From assembly GCA_029339505.1 (NCBI GenBank), contig JAQISU010000179.1, forward strand, positions 7,065,501 to 7,129,500: 64,000 nt of DNA. The letters are read 5' to 3'. This DNA comes from Unio delphinus. Lineage: Eukaryota; Mollusca; Bivalvia; Unionida; Unionidae. A program made the translations under genes and the position numbers. The notes beneath the pieces are model-generated. The model was not told the DNA's origin. It worked only from the letters and a program-made list of their open reading frames with translations, and made no database searches. Positions 12,239 to 23,857 of this stretch are shown piece by piece. The stretch's first letter is position 1, and each line of letters begins with the position of its first letter.

Positions 12239-13165
12239 TGAACATTTTATACAGTATAATATCATTGTATACAGTATCATATCATTTTATACAGTATAAT
12301 ATCATTTTATACAGTATCATATCATTTTATATAGTATAATATCATTTTATACAGTATCATATCATTTTATATAGTATCATATCATTTTATACAGTATAAT
12401 ATCATTTTATACAGTATCATATCATTTTATACAGTATCATATCATTTTATACAGTATAATATCATTTTATACAGTATCATATCATTTTATACAGTATCAT
12501 ATCATTTTATACAGTATCATCATTTTATACAGTATCATATCATTTTATACAGTATCATATCATTTTATACAGTATCATCATTTTATACAGTATCATATCA
12601 TTGTATACAGTATCATATCATTTTATACAGTATCATCATTTTATACAGTATAATATCATTTTATACAGTATCATATCATTTTATACAGTATCATCATTTT
12701 ATACAGTATAATATCATTTTATACAGTATCATATCATTTTATACAGTATCATCATTTTATACAGTATAATATCATTTTATACAGTATCATATCATTTTAT
12801 ACAGTATAATATCATTTTATACAGTATCATATCATTTTATACAGTATCATATCATTTTATACAGTATCATATCATTTTATACAGTATCATCATTTTATAC
12901 AGTATAATATCATTTTATACAGTATCATATCATTTTATACAGTATAATATCATTTTATACAGTATCATATCATTTTATACAGTATCATATCATTTTATAC
13001 AGTATCATATCATTTTATACAGTATCATCATTTTATACAGTATATCATTTTATACAGTATCATATCATTTTATACAGTATAATATCATTTTATACAGTAT
13101 CATATTTTATATAGTATATCATTTTATACAGTATAATATCATTTTATACAGTATATCATTTTAAA
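12239..13165. repeat. 20-bp AT-rich satellite, ~46 copies
   Basis: Unit TTATACAGTATCATATCATT with subtypes differing by TATAAT versus TATCAT and a 17-bp short form (TTATACAGTATCATCATT-like). The order of normal and short units repeats in blocks, implying amplification of multi-unit segments. Confidence 0.95.
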
Positions 13166-13194
13166 AAAGAAACATATCCACCTTTATATTTCAC

Positions 13195-13540
13195 TAATAT
13201 TGTGAGAAGATTGTATGATGAATTTTCATGAACATTTTATGGATATAATGATATAGAAATTTCATATACATTTTTTAGAAATATCTTAGTGATGCATCAG
13301 AGTACTTAAATTGTTCATGACATTTCAGGAACTTCAGATATTATAATAGTTCATAAAGATGCATCATTGTGTTCATGAACTTCAGGTAAATGATTCATCA
13401 AAACTATTGTGTTCATTTGTTGAGGAACTTTAATGAATATTTGTTCATGAACTCAGATGACGAATTAATCATGAACATTTAAGAAATGTTCATGAACATT
13501 CATGAACAGTTCATGGTTGTTGATGAAGTCATGAATTTGT
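13195..13540. repeat. TTCATGAA-rich palindromic block, right flank
   Basis: Further clustered TTCATGA/TCATGAAC motifs, densest at 13480-13520 (TGTTCATGAACATTCATGAA). Mirrors the block at 11945-12238 around the satellite. Confidence 0.8.
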
Positions 13541-13564
13541 TATCGTAGGGGTACCATTCTTTCT

Positions 13565-13805
13565 CTGGACTTAGAATGTTACTGTGCCCTCCAATCAGGG
13601 GCAGCATTGGGCCAATTGGCCCAATCAGCCCTGCATGTTAGCAATTTTAAAAAATATATTTCTATAGAGATTTTAAAGTGATGGAAGAAACTTCTAAGTT
13701 CAATAGCACATAAAACTTTTTTTTAAAGTTTATTTTCAATTGTCATGCTCACAGGGGGCCCTGCCAAAATGATTCAAATTGGGCCCTGCATTTGCTAAGG
13801 CTATT
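13565..13805. repeat. Possible degraded MITE with GGGCCC palindromes
   Basis: Contains a perfect 20-bp palindrome at 13606-13625 (ATTGGGCCAATTGGCCCAAT), a left edge CAGGGGCAGCATTGGGCC and a right segment AAATTGGGCCCTGCATTTG. This resembles ends of an old hAT-type MITE, but borders and duplication are not clear. Confidence 0.35.
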
Positions 13806-14061
13806 CCTGCCTCCAGTAAGTCACTTGGCTTCAATATTACGTTAATTAACCTGGCTGTAAATCTATATAGGTTTTGGCTTTGAGGTATAAACCAGCATTT
13901 GACTGATATCCCACCCAGGGGGAATGATTTGTGTAGTGTCCTTTATTGAATGCAATGGAAATGCAATGACATTTGCAATACAAAGCACTTGGGTAATAGT
14001 TTGTTAATGGGGCAAAGTCTTTTAAAAAAAGGGACATGAGGTATGTGTTTTGTCTTTTCAG

Positions 14062-14167
14062 GAGGAAGTTTAAGACTCGATCAGGCGACACTGTGAGGTT
14101 GGTGGATCTTCTAGATGAAGGAATAACCAGAGCAGAACAGAAACTCAAGGAGAAGGAGAGAGATAAG
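14062..14167 (+). CDS. RARS1: Arginyl-tRNA synthetase, cytoplasmic: exon with the KMSKS-equivalent loop
   Basis: Class I arginyl-tRNA synthetase joins arginine to tRNA-Arg in the cytosol and is part of the multisynthetase complex in animals. This 106-bp exon begins after the acceptor TCTTTTCAG with one base of a split codon (phase 2 intron), then encodes 35 residues beginning [20 protein letters not shown] and ending KEKERDK. KFKTRSG is the family's stand-in for the KMSKS loop that stabilises arginyl-adenylate formation; the following residues lead into the anticodon-binding domain. It ends on a whole codon (AAG) at the donor GTATGG. It joins in frame to 20774. Upstream exons (N-terminal domain, Rossmann core with the HIGH-like motif) were not found in this window. 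Confidence 0.96.
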
Positions 14168-14394
14168 GTATGGAGGGGCAGCACTGAGGGAGACAGAAAT
14201 TGGCCTTAATTAACAATGCTACATACAAAAGATTATATCAGTGACCATTGTTTTACACAAAATTGATTTGAAGAAAAGAAAATTGTTGAACAGCTCGAAT
14301 AGAATTTACCAAATATCATAGTACAACTTCCCATTACTAATTTTAATAGGCTTTTGAGTTTGTGATAGAGTCTTACATTAAATTGTTTAGTTTG

Positions 14395-14585
14395 CTTTTG
14401 TGGAGTTTAACACCATTTTTCAGCACATGATAGTACATGTTGATCAGTATATTTGGTGGAGGATCAACCCAGGATGACACTGGAAAGAACCACTGACCTA
14501 GAGGAAGTTACTTGCAATCTCTTGCTTACGGTTAAGTCAAGACTCGAACTCAGAGATAAGATGTGTGAGTAGTGTGTTACCACAT
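14395..14585 (-). repeat. Diverged SINE, related to family II
   Basis: Plus strand shows TGGAGTTTAACACCATTTTTCAGCACATGATAG, matching the complement of the family II tail, and further on AAGACTCGAACTCAGAG, the complement of a tRNA B box. The middle differs from other family II copies. Confidence 0.6.
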
Positions 14586-14869
14586 TAACTGGCAGCTGTT
14601 ACACATCAGAACTGAACAGAATCCTATGTACTTTCACTATTACAGTGCCATTGTATATATACCTGTGTCAAACACGCATATAATTGTTAACAGAGTAGAA
14701 CAAGATCTTCTGGAACATAGTGTACAATCAAATCATGAGTGTTTGATGTTCTAAGCTGAACATGCATTATGTACAATCAGAGACTTTATTTAATTAGGAT
14801 TTTCCTCTTTCAGAAACATAGGTAATTAATAAAGACATCAAACAGCATTGCTTAACAACTCTGTAACAC

Positions 14870-15580
14870 AGTGTCTATGACCAAATAGAGGGCTGTAACA
14901 CATTGCCTATTACCTATACAGGCTATAACACATTACCTATAACCAATAAAGTACCAGTAATTAGAGGGTTATAACACATTATCTCTTACCAAACATGTTG
15001 TACATTACCTATTACTAAATAGAAGACTATAATAATGTAACCAAACAGATCAATCTGATACATTACCTGTAACCAAACAGGGCTATAATACATTATCTGT
15101 AAGGGGCCCAGAGGGGTCTAAAGCTCTTTCTGTTACGGATCACTGCCGTCTCACCTCTGTCTTTGTGGGTTCGAGTCTAAGATTCTTCCTCCACCAATAA
15201 TACTGGCCGCCATGTATAGCCTATTGTGTGCTGAAAAATGGCGTTAAACCCTAAAACAAACAAACAAACATTACCTGTAATCAAACAGGGTTGTAATATA
15301 TTACCTGTAACCAATAGAGGGCTCTAATACATTAACTATGGCCAAATAGTGGGCTATAATACATTACCTGTAACCAAATAGATGTTTCTAGTACATTACC
15401 TGTAACCAAAAAGATGTTTATAGCACATTACCTATAACCAAATAGAGGGCTATAACACATTACCTATAATCAAATAGAAAACATTAACACAATAGCTATA
15501 ACCCAAAAAGCACTATACCATATTATACCTGTACCAATAACCAAATAGAGGGCTATAACACATTACCTGTAACGAAACTG
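14870..15580. repeat. ~33-bp degenerate minisatellite interrupted by a SINE
   Basis: About 18 imperfect copies of GGGCTATAACACATTACCTA plus TAACCAAATAGA. The SINE at 15107-15271 splits the array and the unit (CATTACCTGTAA) resumes directly after it, so the array is older than the SINE. Confidence 0.85.
15107..15271 (+). repeat. tRNA-derived SINE family II, internally deleted
   Basis: tRNA-like head (GGGTCTAAAGCTCTTTCTGT, GGGTTCGAGTC as B box) joined to the family tail (CCTCCACCAATAATACTGG; GAAAAATGGCGTTAAACCCT) and an A-rich (CAAA)n tail. The block GCTAATGT...CCGAG found in 27977-28238 is missing. Confidence 0.85.
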
Positions 15581-15609
15581 GAGCATGGTGTGATTAGTTA
15601 CATATTGTC

Positions 15610-16000
15610 ATTATTAGGGTATAACCGATTAGCATTTTTCTACCGATTTTCGATTCCGGATTTTGGGCATGAAATTTTTCCGATTCCGGATACGATTCGA
15701 TTAATCGGAAATGCTAAATCCGTATTTTTTTCTAAAAAATTTCATCTTCCGTTTCCGGGTTTCTGGTATCTGGTTTTACCGTGTCTAGCATGTTACTTAG
15801 TAATTTACCATATCCGACTTCATTTCCGGTTTTCACCCGTCGGTTCAAATAGATTGTCTCACAGCGTGGTTGTGTTGACCATATTGGACTTTTCTGACTT
15901 CTTATTTAACTTTATTAACGCACTATCGAATGACACGCAGTGTTAGACACGGTGCTATAGAAATTCAACTTTATTATTTTTATTATCCTAATCGGTCGTT
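15610..16000. repeat. CpG-rich segment, possible hAT-type element end
   Basis: Starts TAGGGTATAACCGATTAGCA and holds repeated CGATTCCGGAT and CGATTAATCGG motifs, a style typical of some hAT termini; CCTAATCGGTCG occurs near 15987. CpG content is far higher than in neighbouring intron. No clean second terminus or target duplication seen. A 118-residue open frame over it has no recognisable domain. Confidence 0.35.
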
Positions 16001-16121
16001 CCACACACAAATTAGCATTTGCAGGGCTTATGATCAAACGTTTTCAGAATGATCTGTCATATCTTTGAATTATGTGTCTGCTTTCCCTATTCTGAACACA
16101 AATGTTTTATCCTTGTATGGG

Positions 16122-16300
16122 AAGCCGTATTAGCTCAATTGGTTGAGCATAGAACTGATATTCCAATGGATACAGGTTTGATACCTGGCCGGATCAGACC
16201 AAGTCAGCTAGCTCGGTGTGTCTGAAGGGTAAGGTATTTATATCCCATTTTGTGTATGATAAGGCCAATGTTGTAAACATTCCATTGTAAACAAAGAAAA
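16122..16300 (+). repeat. tRNA-derived SINE, family IV
   Basis: Head resembles a tRNA with box A TAGCTCAATTGGTTGAGCA and box B GGTTTGATACC 45 bases later, then an unrelated body (TAAGGTATTTATATCCCATT) ending near an A-rich stretch. Single copy here. Confidence 0.65.
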
Positions 16301-16369
16301 CATTTTCTTTTTCTCGGCTTTTACAGATTTCTTATTTTGTCATGTCATGCATTAATTACATACTGACTG

Positions 16370-19300
16370 TCATAAATGTAACAAGTCAAAGGGCTATGCC
16401 AGTTGCTCATGTTGTCATTTAATGTGACATGTCAAAGGTCTTGCAGCTGCTCTTGTCATATAGTGTGACATGTCCTTTAGCAATGGCAGTTGCTAATATT
16501 TTCATTTAGTGTGACATCTCAAAGGGTTATGGCAGTTGCTAATATTTTCATTTAGTGTGACATCTCAAAGGGCTATGACAGTTGCTAATATTTTCATTTA
16601 GTGTGACATCTCCAAGGGCTATGACAGTTGCTAATATTTTCATTTAGTGTGACATCTCAAAGCGCTATGACAGTTGCTAACATTTTCATTTAGTGTGACA
16701 TCTCAAAGGGCTATGACAGTTGCTAATATTTTCATTTATTGTGACATCTCAAAAGGCTATGACAGTTGCTAATATTTTCATTTAGTGTGACATGTCCTTT
16801 ACCCATGAAAGTTTCTAATATTTTCATTTATTGTGACATCTCAGAGGGCTATGGCAGTTGCTAATATTTTCATTTAGTATGACATGTCCTTTACCCATGA
16901 CAGTTTCTAATATTTTCATTTAGTATGACATTTCCTTTACCCATGACAGTTGCTAATACATGTATTTTCATTTAGTGTGACATCTCAAAGGGCTATGACA
17001 GCTGCTGATATTTTTATTTAGTGTGACATCTCAAAGGGCTATGGTAGTTGCTAATATTTTCATTTAGTGTGACATGTCCTTTACCCATGACAGTTGCTAA
17101 TATTTTCATGTAGTATGACATCTCAAAGGGCTATGACAGTTTCTAATATTTTCATTTAATATGACATGTCCTTTACCCATGACAGTTGCTAATATTTTCA
17201 TTTAGTATGACATCTCAAAGGGCTATGACAGTTTCTAATATTTTCATTTAGTATGACATGTCCTTTACCCATGACAGTTGCTAATATTTTCATTTATTGT
17301 GACATCTCAAAGGGCTATGACAGTTTCTAATATTTTCATTTAGTATTAATTGTCCTTTACCCATGGCAGTTGCTAATATTTTCATTTAGTATGACATGTC
17401 CTTTACCCATGACAGTTTCTAATATTTTCATTTAGTGTGACATCTCAAAGGGCTATGACAGTTGCTAATATTTTCATTTAGTATGACATGTCCTTTACCC
17501 ATGACAGTTTCTAATATTTTCATTTAGTATGACATTTCCTCTACCCATGACAGTTGCTAATATTTTCATTTAGTGTGACATCTCAAAGGGCTATGACAGT
17601 TGCTGATATTTTCATTTAGTGTGACATCTCAAAGGGCTATGGCAGTTGCTAATATTTTCATTTAGTGTGACATCTCAAAGGGTTATGACAGTTGCTAATA
17701 TTTTCATTTAGTGTGACATATCAAAGGGCTATGACAGTTGTAATATTTTCATTTAGTGTGACATCTCAAAGGGCTATGACAGTTTCTAATATTTTCATTT
17801 AGTATGACATGTCCTTTACCCATGACAGTTTCTAATATTTTCATTTAGTATGACATGTCCTTTACCCATGACAGTTTCTAATATTTTCATTTAGTATGAC
17901 ATGTCCTTTACCCATGACAGTTGCTAATATTTTCATTTAGTGTGACATCTCAAAGGGCTATGACAGTTTCTAATATTTTCTTTTAGTGTGACATCTCAAA
18001 GGGCTATGGCAGTTGCTAATATTTTCATATAGTATGACATCTCAAAGGGCTATGGCAGTTGCTGATATTTTCATTTAGTGTGACATCTCAAAGGGCTATG
18101 GCAGTTGCTAATATTTTCATTTAGTGTGACATATCAAAGGGCTATGACAGTTGTAATATTTTCTTTTAGTATGACATGTCCTTTACCCATGATAGTTGCT
18201 AATATTTTCATTTAGTGTGACATCTCAAAGGGCTATGACAGTTGCTAATATTTTCATTTAGTGTGACATCTCAAAGGGCTATTGCAATTGCTAATATTTT
18301 CATTTAGTGTGACATCTCAAAGGGCTATGACAGTTGCTAACATTTTCATTTAGTGTGGCATCTCAAAGGGCTATGACAGTTTCTAATATTTTCATTTAGT
18401 ATGACATGTCCTTTACCCATGACAGTTGCTAATATTTTCATTTAGTATGACATCTCAAAGGGCTATGACAGTTGCTAATATTTGTATTTAGTGTGACATC
18501 TCAAAGGGCTATAACAGTTGCTAATATTTTCATTTAGTGTGACATCTCAAAGGGCTATGACAGTTTCTAATATTTTCTTTTAGTATGACATGTCCTTTAC
18601 CCATGACAGTTGCTAATATTTTCATTTAGTGTGGCATCTCAAAAGGCTATGACAGTTGCTAATATTTTCATTTAGTGTGACATCTCAAAGGGCTATTGCA
18701 ATTGCTAATATTTTCATTTAGTGTGACATCTCAAAGGGCTATGACAGTTGCTAATATTTTCATTTAGTATGACATCTCAAAGGGCTATGACAGTTTCTAA
18801 TATTTTCATTTAGTATGACATGTCCTTTACCCATGACAGTTGCTAATATTTTCATTTAGTATGACATCTCAAAGGGCTATGACAGTTTCTAATATTTTCA
18901 TTTAGTATGACATGTCCTTTACCCATGACAGTTGCTAATATTTTCATTTATTGTGACATCTCAAAGGGCTATGACAGTTTCTAATATTTTCATTTAGTAT
19001 GACATGTCCTTTACCCATGACAGTTGCTAATATTTTCATTTAGTATGACATCTCAAAGGGCTATGACAGTTTCTAATATTTTCATTTAGTATGACATGTC
19101 CTTTACCCATGACAGTTGCTAATATTTTCATTTATTGTGACATCTCAAAGAGCTATGACAGTTTCTAATATTTTCATTTAGTATGACATGTCCTTTACCC
19201 ATGACAGTTTCTAATATTTTCATTTAATATGACATGTCCTTTACCCATGACAGTTGCTAATATTTTCATTTAGTATGACATGTCCTTTACCCATGACAGT

Positions 19301-19960
19301 TGCTAATATTTTCATTTATTGTGACATCTCAAAAGGCTATGACAGTTTCTAATATTTTCATTTAGTATGACATGTCCTTTACCCATGACAGTTTCTAATA
19401 TTTTTATTTAGTATGACACGTCCTTTACCCATGACAGTTTCTAATATTTTCATTTAGTATGACATGTCCTTTACCCATGACAGTTTCTAATATTTTTATT
19501 TAGTATGACATGTCCTTTACCCATGACAGTTGCTAATATTTTCATTTAGTATGACATGTCCTTTACCCATGACAGTTGCTAATATTTTCATTTAGTGTGA
19601 CATCTCAAAGGGCTATGACAGTTTCTAATATTTTCTTTTAGTGTGACATCTCAAAGGGCTATGGCAGTTGCTAATATTTTCATATAGTGTGACATCTCAA
19701 AGGGCTATGGCAGTTGCTGATATTTTCATATAGTGTGGCATCTCAAAGGGCTATGGCAGTTGCTAATATTTTCATTTAGTGTGACATCTCAAAGGGCTAT
19801 GACAGTTGCTAATATTTTCATTTAGTGTGACATCTCAAAGGGCTATGGCAGTTGCCTATATGGTCATTTAATGTGAAATGTCAAAAGGCGATGGCAGTTT
19901 CCCATAGTGCCATTATTGTGGCAAATCAAAGGGTTATTGAAGATATTCATTTTTGCTACT
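16370..19960. repeat. 46-bp satellite with two interleaved monomer types, ~77 copies
   Basis: Every monomer shares CAGTTGCTAATATTTTCATT followed by TAGTRTGACAT. The last part has two alternatives of equal length: type A CTCAAAGGGCTATGA and type B GTCCTTTACCCATGA. Type B usually goes with GTATGACAT and type A with GTGTGACAT. Edges are mostly A and degenerate; the interior has A-B dimer runs (92-bp period, e.g. 17040-17350 and 18740-19200). The array lies wholly inside a RARS1 intron. Confidence 0.97.
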
Positions 19961-20011
19961 AGTGTGACAAGTCTCATGGGAATGGTAACTGCACATATTG
20001 CCATTTATTCA

Positions 20012-20310
20012 CCACTCAATGGCCTAAGTGGTTAGAGCATCCGTGTTAGATTTGGGAAGTCACAAGTTTGAACCCCAACCAAACATTTATAAAAATGGTT
20101 CTTGCTTCTGCCTTGTTGCTCAGTATTATGAAGTGGTAAATGTTTGGACTACCTGGTGTCAGAATAATGTGGCCGGGGTGGGGGGGGGGGATTAATGCTA
20201 CATGTATGCAGCATGATGCCCCAGTCTTTGACATCACTATAACATGCCACACTGCAGACATCATAGCTATATGACTGAATAATTGTTAAAGCTACTTTTC
20301 AAATCCAAAC
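20012..20310 (+). repeat. SINE family I, near full length
   Basis: Box A as ATGGCCTAAGTGGTTAGAGC, box B degraded to AGTTTGAACCCC, body shortened, a G-run expanded at 20175-20190, and tail TTGTTAAAGCTAC.TTTCAAATCC. Confidence 0.85.
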
Positions 20311-20773
20311 TAACAAACAACATACATTGCCATTTTGGTTGACAAGTCAAAGACACCCCCACACACATATTGCCACTTAGTATGACAAGTCAAAGACCTA
20401 CAGCTGCTCACATTGCCGTTTTAATTGACAAGCTATGGCAGTTGTTTATATTGTCGTTTAGCGGGACAAATGAAAGGGATTTTGAAATTTCTCATAGTGT
20501 CATTTTTCTTTGTAAAAACCGTTCACGATTTCTAGTCCATTTCGCTCAGCTGCAGATGTTTTTAAGATTTTGAATCAGGAAGGATGTTTTTCATAAATAA
20601 AGACCCAAGTTATTAAAAAACAGAACCAACAATCCATTACCTTACCTCATAGACATTGCATAAAAACTTCAAGTGTATAGGTACATTTCATACCCAAGGA
20701 ATGAAGTCCTTCCAAATATTTCATCTCTATCAGGACACCAATTGCTGAACATTCGTTTTCATTTTCATCATAG

Positions 20774-20946
20774 GAACTTACTCAAGCCGAGATGAAGGCA
20801 GCCATGGAAGCTGTAGCATATGGTTGTATCAAGTATGCAGACCTCTGCCATAATAGGAACCATGACTATGTCTTCTCTTTTGACAAAATGCTGGACGATA
20901 GAGGGAACACTGCTGCATACTTGTTGTATGCATACACACGTATCAG
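20774..20946 (+). CDS. RARS1: Arginyl-tRNA synthetase: exon at the start of the DALR anticodon-binding domain
   Basis: 173-bp exon after the acceptor TTTCATCATAG, in phase 0 with the preceding exon, encoding 57 residues plus two bases of a split arginine codon. It starts [20 protein letters not shown] and runs through [36 protein letters not shown] and I. These blocks are characteristic of eukaryotic cytosolic ArgRS; the run [11 protein letters not shown] is the opening helix of the DALR domain that reads tRNA-Arg. Donor is GTACAG. Intron before is 6.6 kb, intron after is 15.3 kb. Reading frames in other phases over this exon are shadows. Confidence 0.98.
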
Positions 20947-21835
20947 GTACAGAATTAGACACACTTGCACTAACCTGCAGTTTTTTCCACATTTCAACTT
21001 ATTAATTAATTCTGTTCAGTTTTTAGTTGAGTGCAGGACCACTGATAAATGATAGTGCAGTTGTGATAAGACTGCATAGTTATTATTATGTTCCAGTTAA
21101 GCATGAATTCAGGTAAATTTTAATAAGATACATCACCTGTGCTTCTGATGAAGTTAATAGGATTCCATTCTTGTTTGGCCAATGTTTTTATTAATATACC
21201 ACTGAGCAGCAGAATTTCGGCAAACAAACTGCACATCTATTGTATCTCCACTGATCATTTCAGATTAAACATTATGAGCATTACATATGTGAGCCTCCAT
21301 AGTGTGGTGACATTTTCAAGTGTCAGACATGCCCCCAATCCATCATATCAATGTTTAAAACTCCCAAAATCCAATTTTTTAGGAAGAAATTAAAAGGAAA
21401 CAGTATAAAAAATTTGTTCAACAGTATACATTATTTGTGTCCAAGCTGGTGTTGTTTATTTAATAGACTAATTGAACAAACCTTTGACTTGCTGCATATA
21501 TAATTCCAAGCTTCTTGGTGATCTGGCTATTTCGAAATATGGACTGTGCAAGACATTTTGTCTACAAGATTCCTCACTGAATGCCTTAAAACTTGAAAGA
21601 TCTAGGTGATAGAGCCATTATGACATGAGTAATGAATAGCTAAAGTGCCCAAAAATTCAGTGAAGCAAATTTCTATGCAAATTGATTAATGCTGTTTTTG
21701 TTGCCAAGTATCTTGCATCATCTTTCTACATTGTTGTAGGGACAGTTGATGTGTTTTCATTTTTTTTTTTAGTGTTGTATATAGTCATATTGATTAGAAT
21801 CCACATTTCAAGAAAGTTGCTGCTTCTGTGACTGC

Positions 21836-22135
21836 TCCAAATGCCTAGGTGGTTGGAGCATCCGCTTCAGATGTGGGAGGTCACTGGTTCGAACGCAAGT
21901 AAAGTCATACCAAAGACTTATAAAAATGGTTCTAGCTTGGTGCTCAGCATTAAGAGGTTAGTATTAGGACTGGTCAGCCTGGTGTCAGGATAATGTGATT
22001 GGGTGGGACATGATGCTACATGTCTGCAGCGTGATGCCCCACTGTTAGACATCACTATAAAGTGCCACATTGCAGACATCATAGCGATATGACTAAAATG
22101 TGGTTAAAGCAACATTAATAATCCCGATTACATGA
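21836..22135 (+). repeat. SINE family I, near full length
   Basis: Box A ATGCCTAGGTGGTTGGAGC and box B GGTTCGAACGC with full body. 3' end TTAAAGCAACATTAATAATC then a CA microsatellite at 22151-22175. Confidence 0.92.
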
Positions 22136-22150
22136 ACACATATGCATACA

Positions 22151-22175
22151 TACACACACACACACACACACACAG
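22151..22175. repeat. (AC)n microsatellite after SINE
   Basis: About 11 AC units just downstream of the SINE at 21836-22135. Confidence 0.9.
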
Positions 22176-23571
22176 TGATTCTGCAGTCTACATGAAATAA
22201 GAAGGATCTTGACAGCACATTCAGCTCAAACAACCTTTGGATATAAATTATTTCATCTCACAGGTCTAGTTCTGGTCTATATAATTGAGAAAACAACAGG
22301 CATGTGTGATTATGTCAGTTAATTAAATGGCTATTTACAGTACTTAGCTTATATTTATGTTTAGCATATTAGATTCAATATAATTGACTAATCAGGAAAA
22401 GTAAGTTGTATATAGTTTTCAACAAAATATATATTTTATATTTGAACTCTAATAATCATTACTAACGTGAAGTGCATTTGTTTTTTTACATTTATATTTT
22501 ACTGCCGAATGATGTTGAAAGGAATACGAGTCTGATCAGAGATGTAGTAATCATTTAAAATCTACTTCTAGATTCACTATGAAACATTTCTTCACTTGCA
22601 GTATGATTGGAATTTGTTTGTATTTTATGGCCCAATTTATGTAACCTCTGATGAAAGTCACATGATAGGTGTAAAATCTCCCGAATTTCAGATTTATCAA
22701 TTGGAATTATTACAGGAAGAACTTTTAGGACCTGAATTTCACATACATTTGAGTACTTCTTCATGGATAACAAACTCTTTAAGCTTTGATCTGTGAGAAA
22801 GAAAGAACACCAACATGGCACATTTTAATAGTTAACATGAACTTCATTCCAAGCAAAGATGATAATCTATGGCTCACTCGTTTTCAGCTCTCATTGCAAA
22901 CCAAAGGATTCAACAATACTAAAGCTAAAATGATACCTTTGCTTATGACAGACAATGCCTTATGTCTATGTCTGTATATATATATCTACTCAAAGACACA
23001 TGCAAAATTGCTTATAACCGATTAAAAACAGCTTTTGTACCTTGCTATGGATCTAATGTAAGAACCAAATGGCTCTTCTAAACTGCACAATGTTCGACAA
23101 ATGCAAAAGATTATATAGCCTCATTTACCATGGACCTACTTGATCTGGGTTTATCATCAATGGCCTCTGGAAACAACTTGGAACTGTAATGCTTCAGTTT
23201 TGGATAAAATGTCTAATAGTGATTCCTACATTTCATGCAGTATGATTTTTATTTAAGGTAAAGCAAACTGTTACAATTATTGATTTATGGAACCAAACTT
23301 TATATGATGAAACGAGTATCAGAGTTAAAATTACACAGACTAAAACATAGCATGAAGATTAGCAAGAGTAATCGTTCTTGCACAAGAGTAATTGTTCTTG
23401 CTCAGACTGTGGTAAGTCTGTGATCATGAATTTTAAATATAACTCAAACTGTGTTATAGCAATTACTGGCTAACCATCCATCCATGACAAGTGTTAATCG
23501 AGCAAGAACAAAGTCGACAAGATTTCAGCATACAAAGCTTTGATAATATTTTTTAATCCAACAAATAAAGA
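22176..23571. other. Intron, no recognised feature
   Basis: AT-rich. Short open frames at 22596-22796 and 22786-23025 show no domain. A small direct repeat (GAGTAATCGTTCTTGC / GAGTAATTGTTCTTGC) is at 23366-23401. Confidence 0.45.
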
Positions 23572-23577
23572 TATTCA

Positions 23578-23857
23578 CAGGTTCCCACATGGTTCAGAAA
23601 TTCTGCAAAAGGTCTAAAATGTTAAAATTCTTTTCCAGGTCCTGAAAATGTCTTAAAAAGTTGAAAAATGACAAAAATGTCTTGAAAATGTCTTAATGTT
23701 CGTTCTTGCAATGGTCTTTAACAGGAACCAGTAGCATGATTTCTCTTTAGGGAGAAGTTTTAATATTCAGAGTCAGGAGTTTTTCAGGAGGTCAGGAATT
23801 ATATTTTTTATCTGGAAAAGGTATGGAATCATTTTTAACTATGTGTCAGGAACCCTG
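23578..23857. mobile_element. hAT-type MITE with 6-bp flanking repeat
   Basis: Begins CAGGTTCCCACATGG and ends TGTGTCAGGAACCCTG, so the ends are inverted copies (CAGG.TTCC). Both borders are flanked by TATTCA (23572-23577 and 23858-23863). The interior is A-rich with repeated GTCTTGAAAATGTCTTAA and holds no reading frame: a non-autonomous element of about 280 bp. Confidence 0.75.

Noticed and set aside
1..14061. Upstream RARS1 exons
   Set aside because: I looked for the catalytic-core blocks that precede KFKTRSG and found none that I could support; the preceding exon is probably outside the window, but a missed short exon is possible.
13846..14184. Minus-strand 112-residue frame
   Set aside because: Overlaps the RARS1 exon at 14062-14167 in antisense and has no recognisable domain.
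15590..15946. 118-residue plus-strand frame as a gene
   Set aside because: Lies over a CpG-rich segment resembling a transposon end, and the translation shows no known domain or homology.
16370..19960. CRISPR-like array
   Set aside because: The repeated units are contiguous with no unique spacers; the two endings recur many times. It is a eukaryotic satellite.
20768..20992. Minus-strand 74-residue frame
   Set aside because: Antisense shadow of the conserved RARS1 exon.
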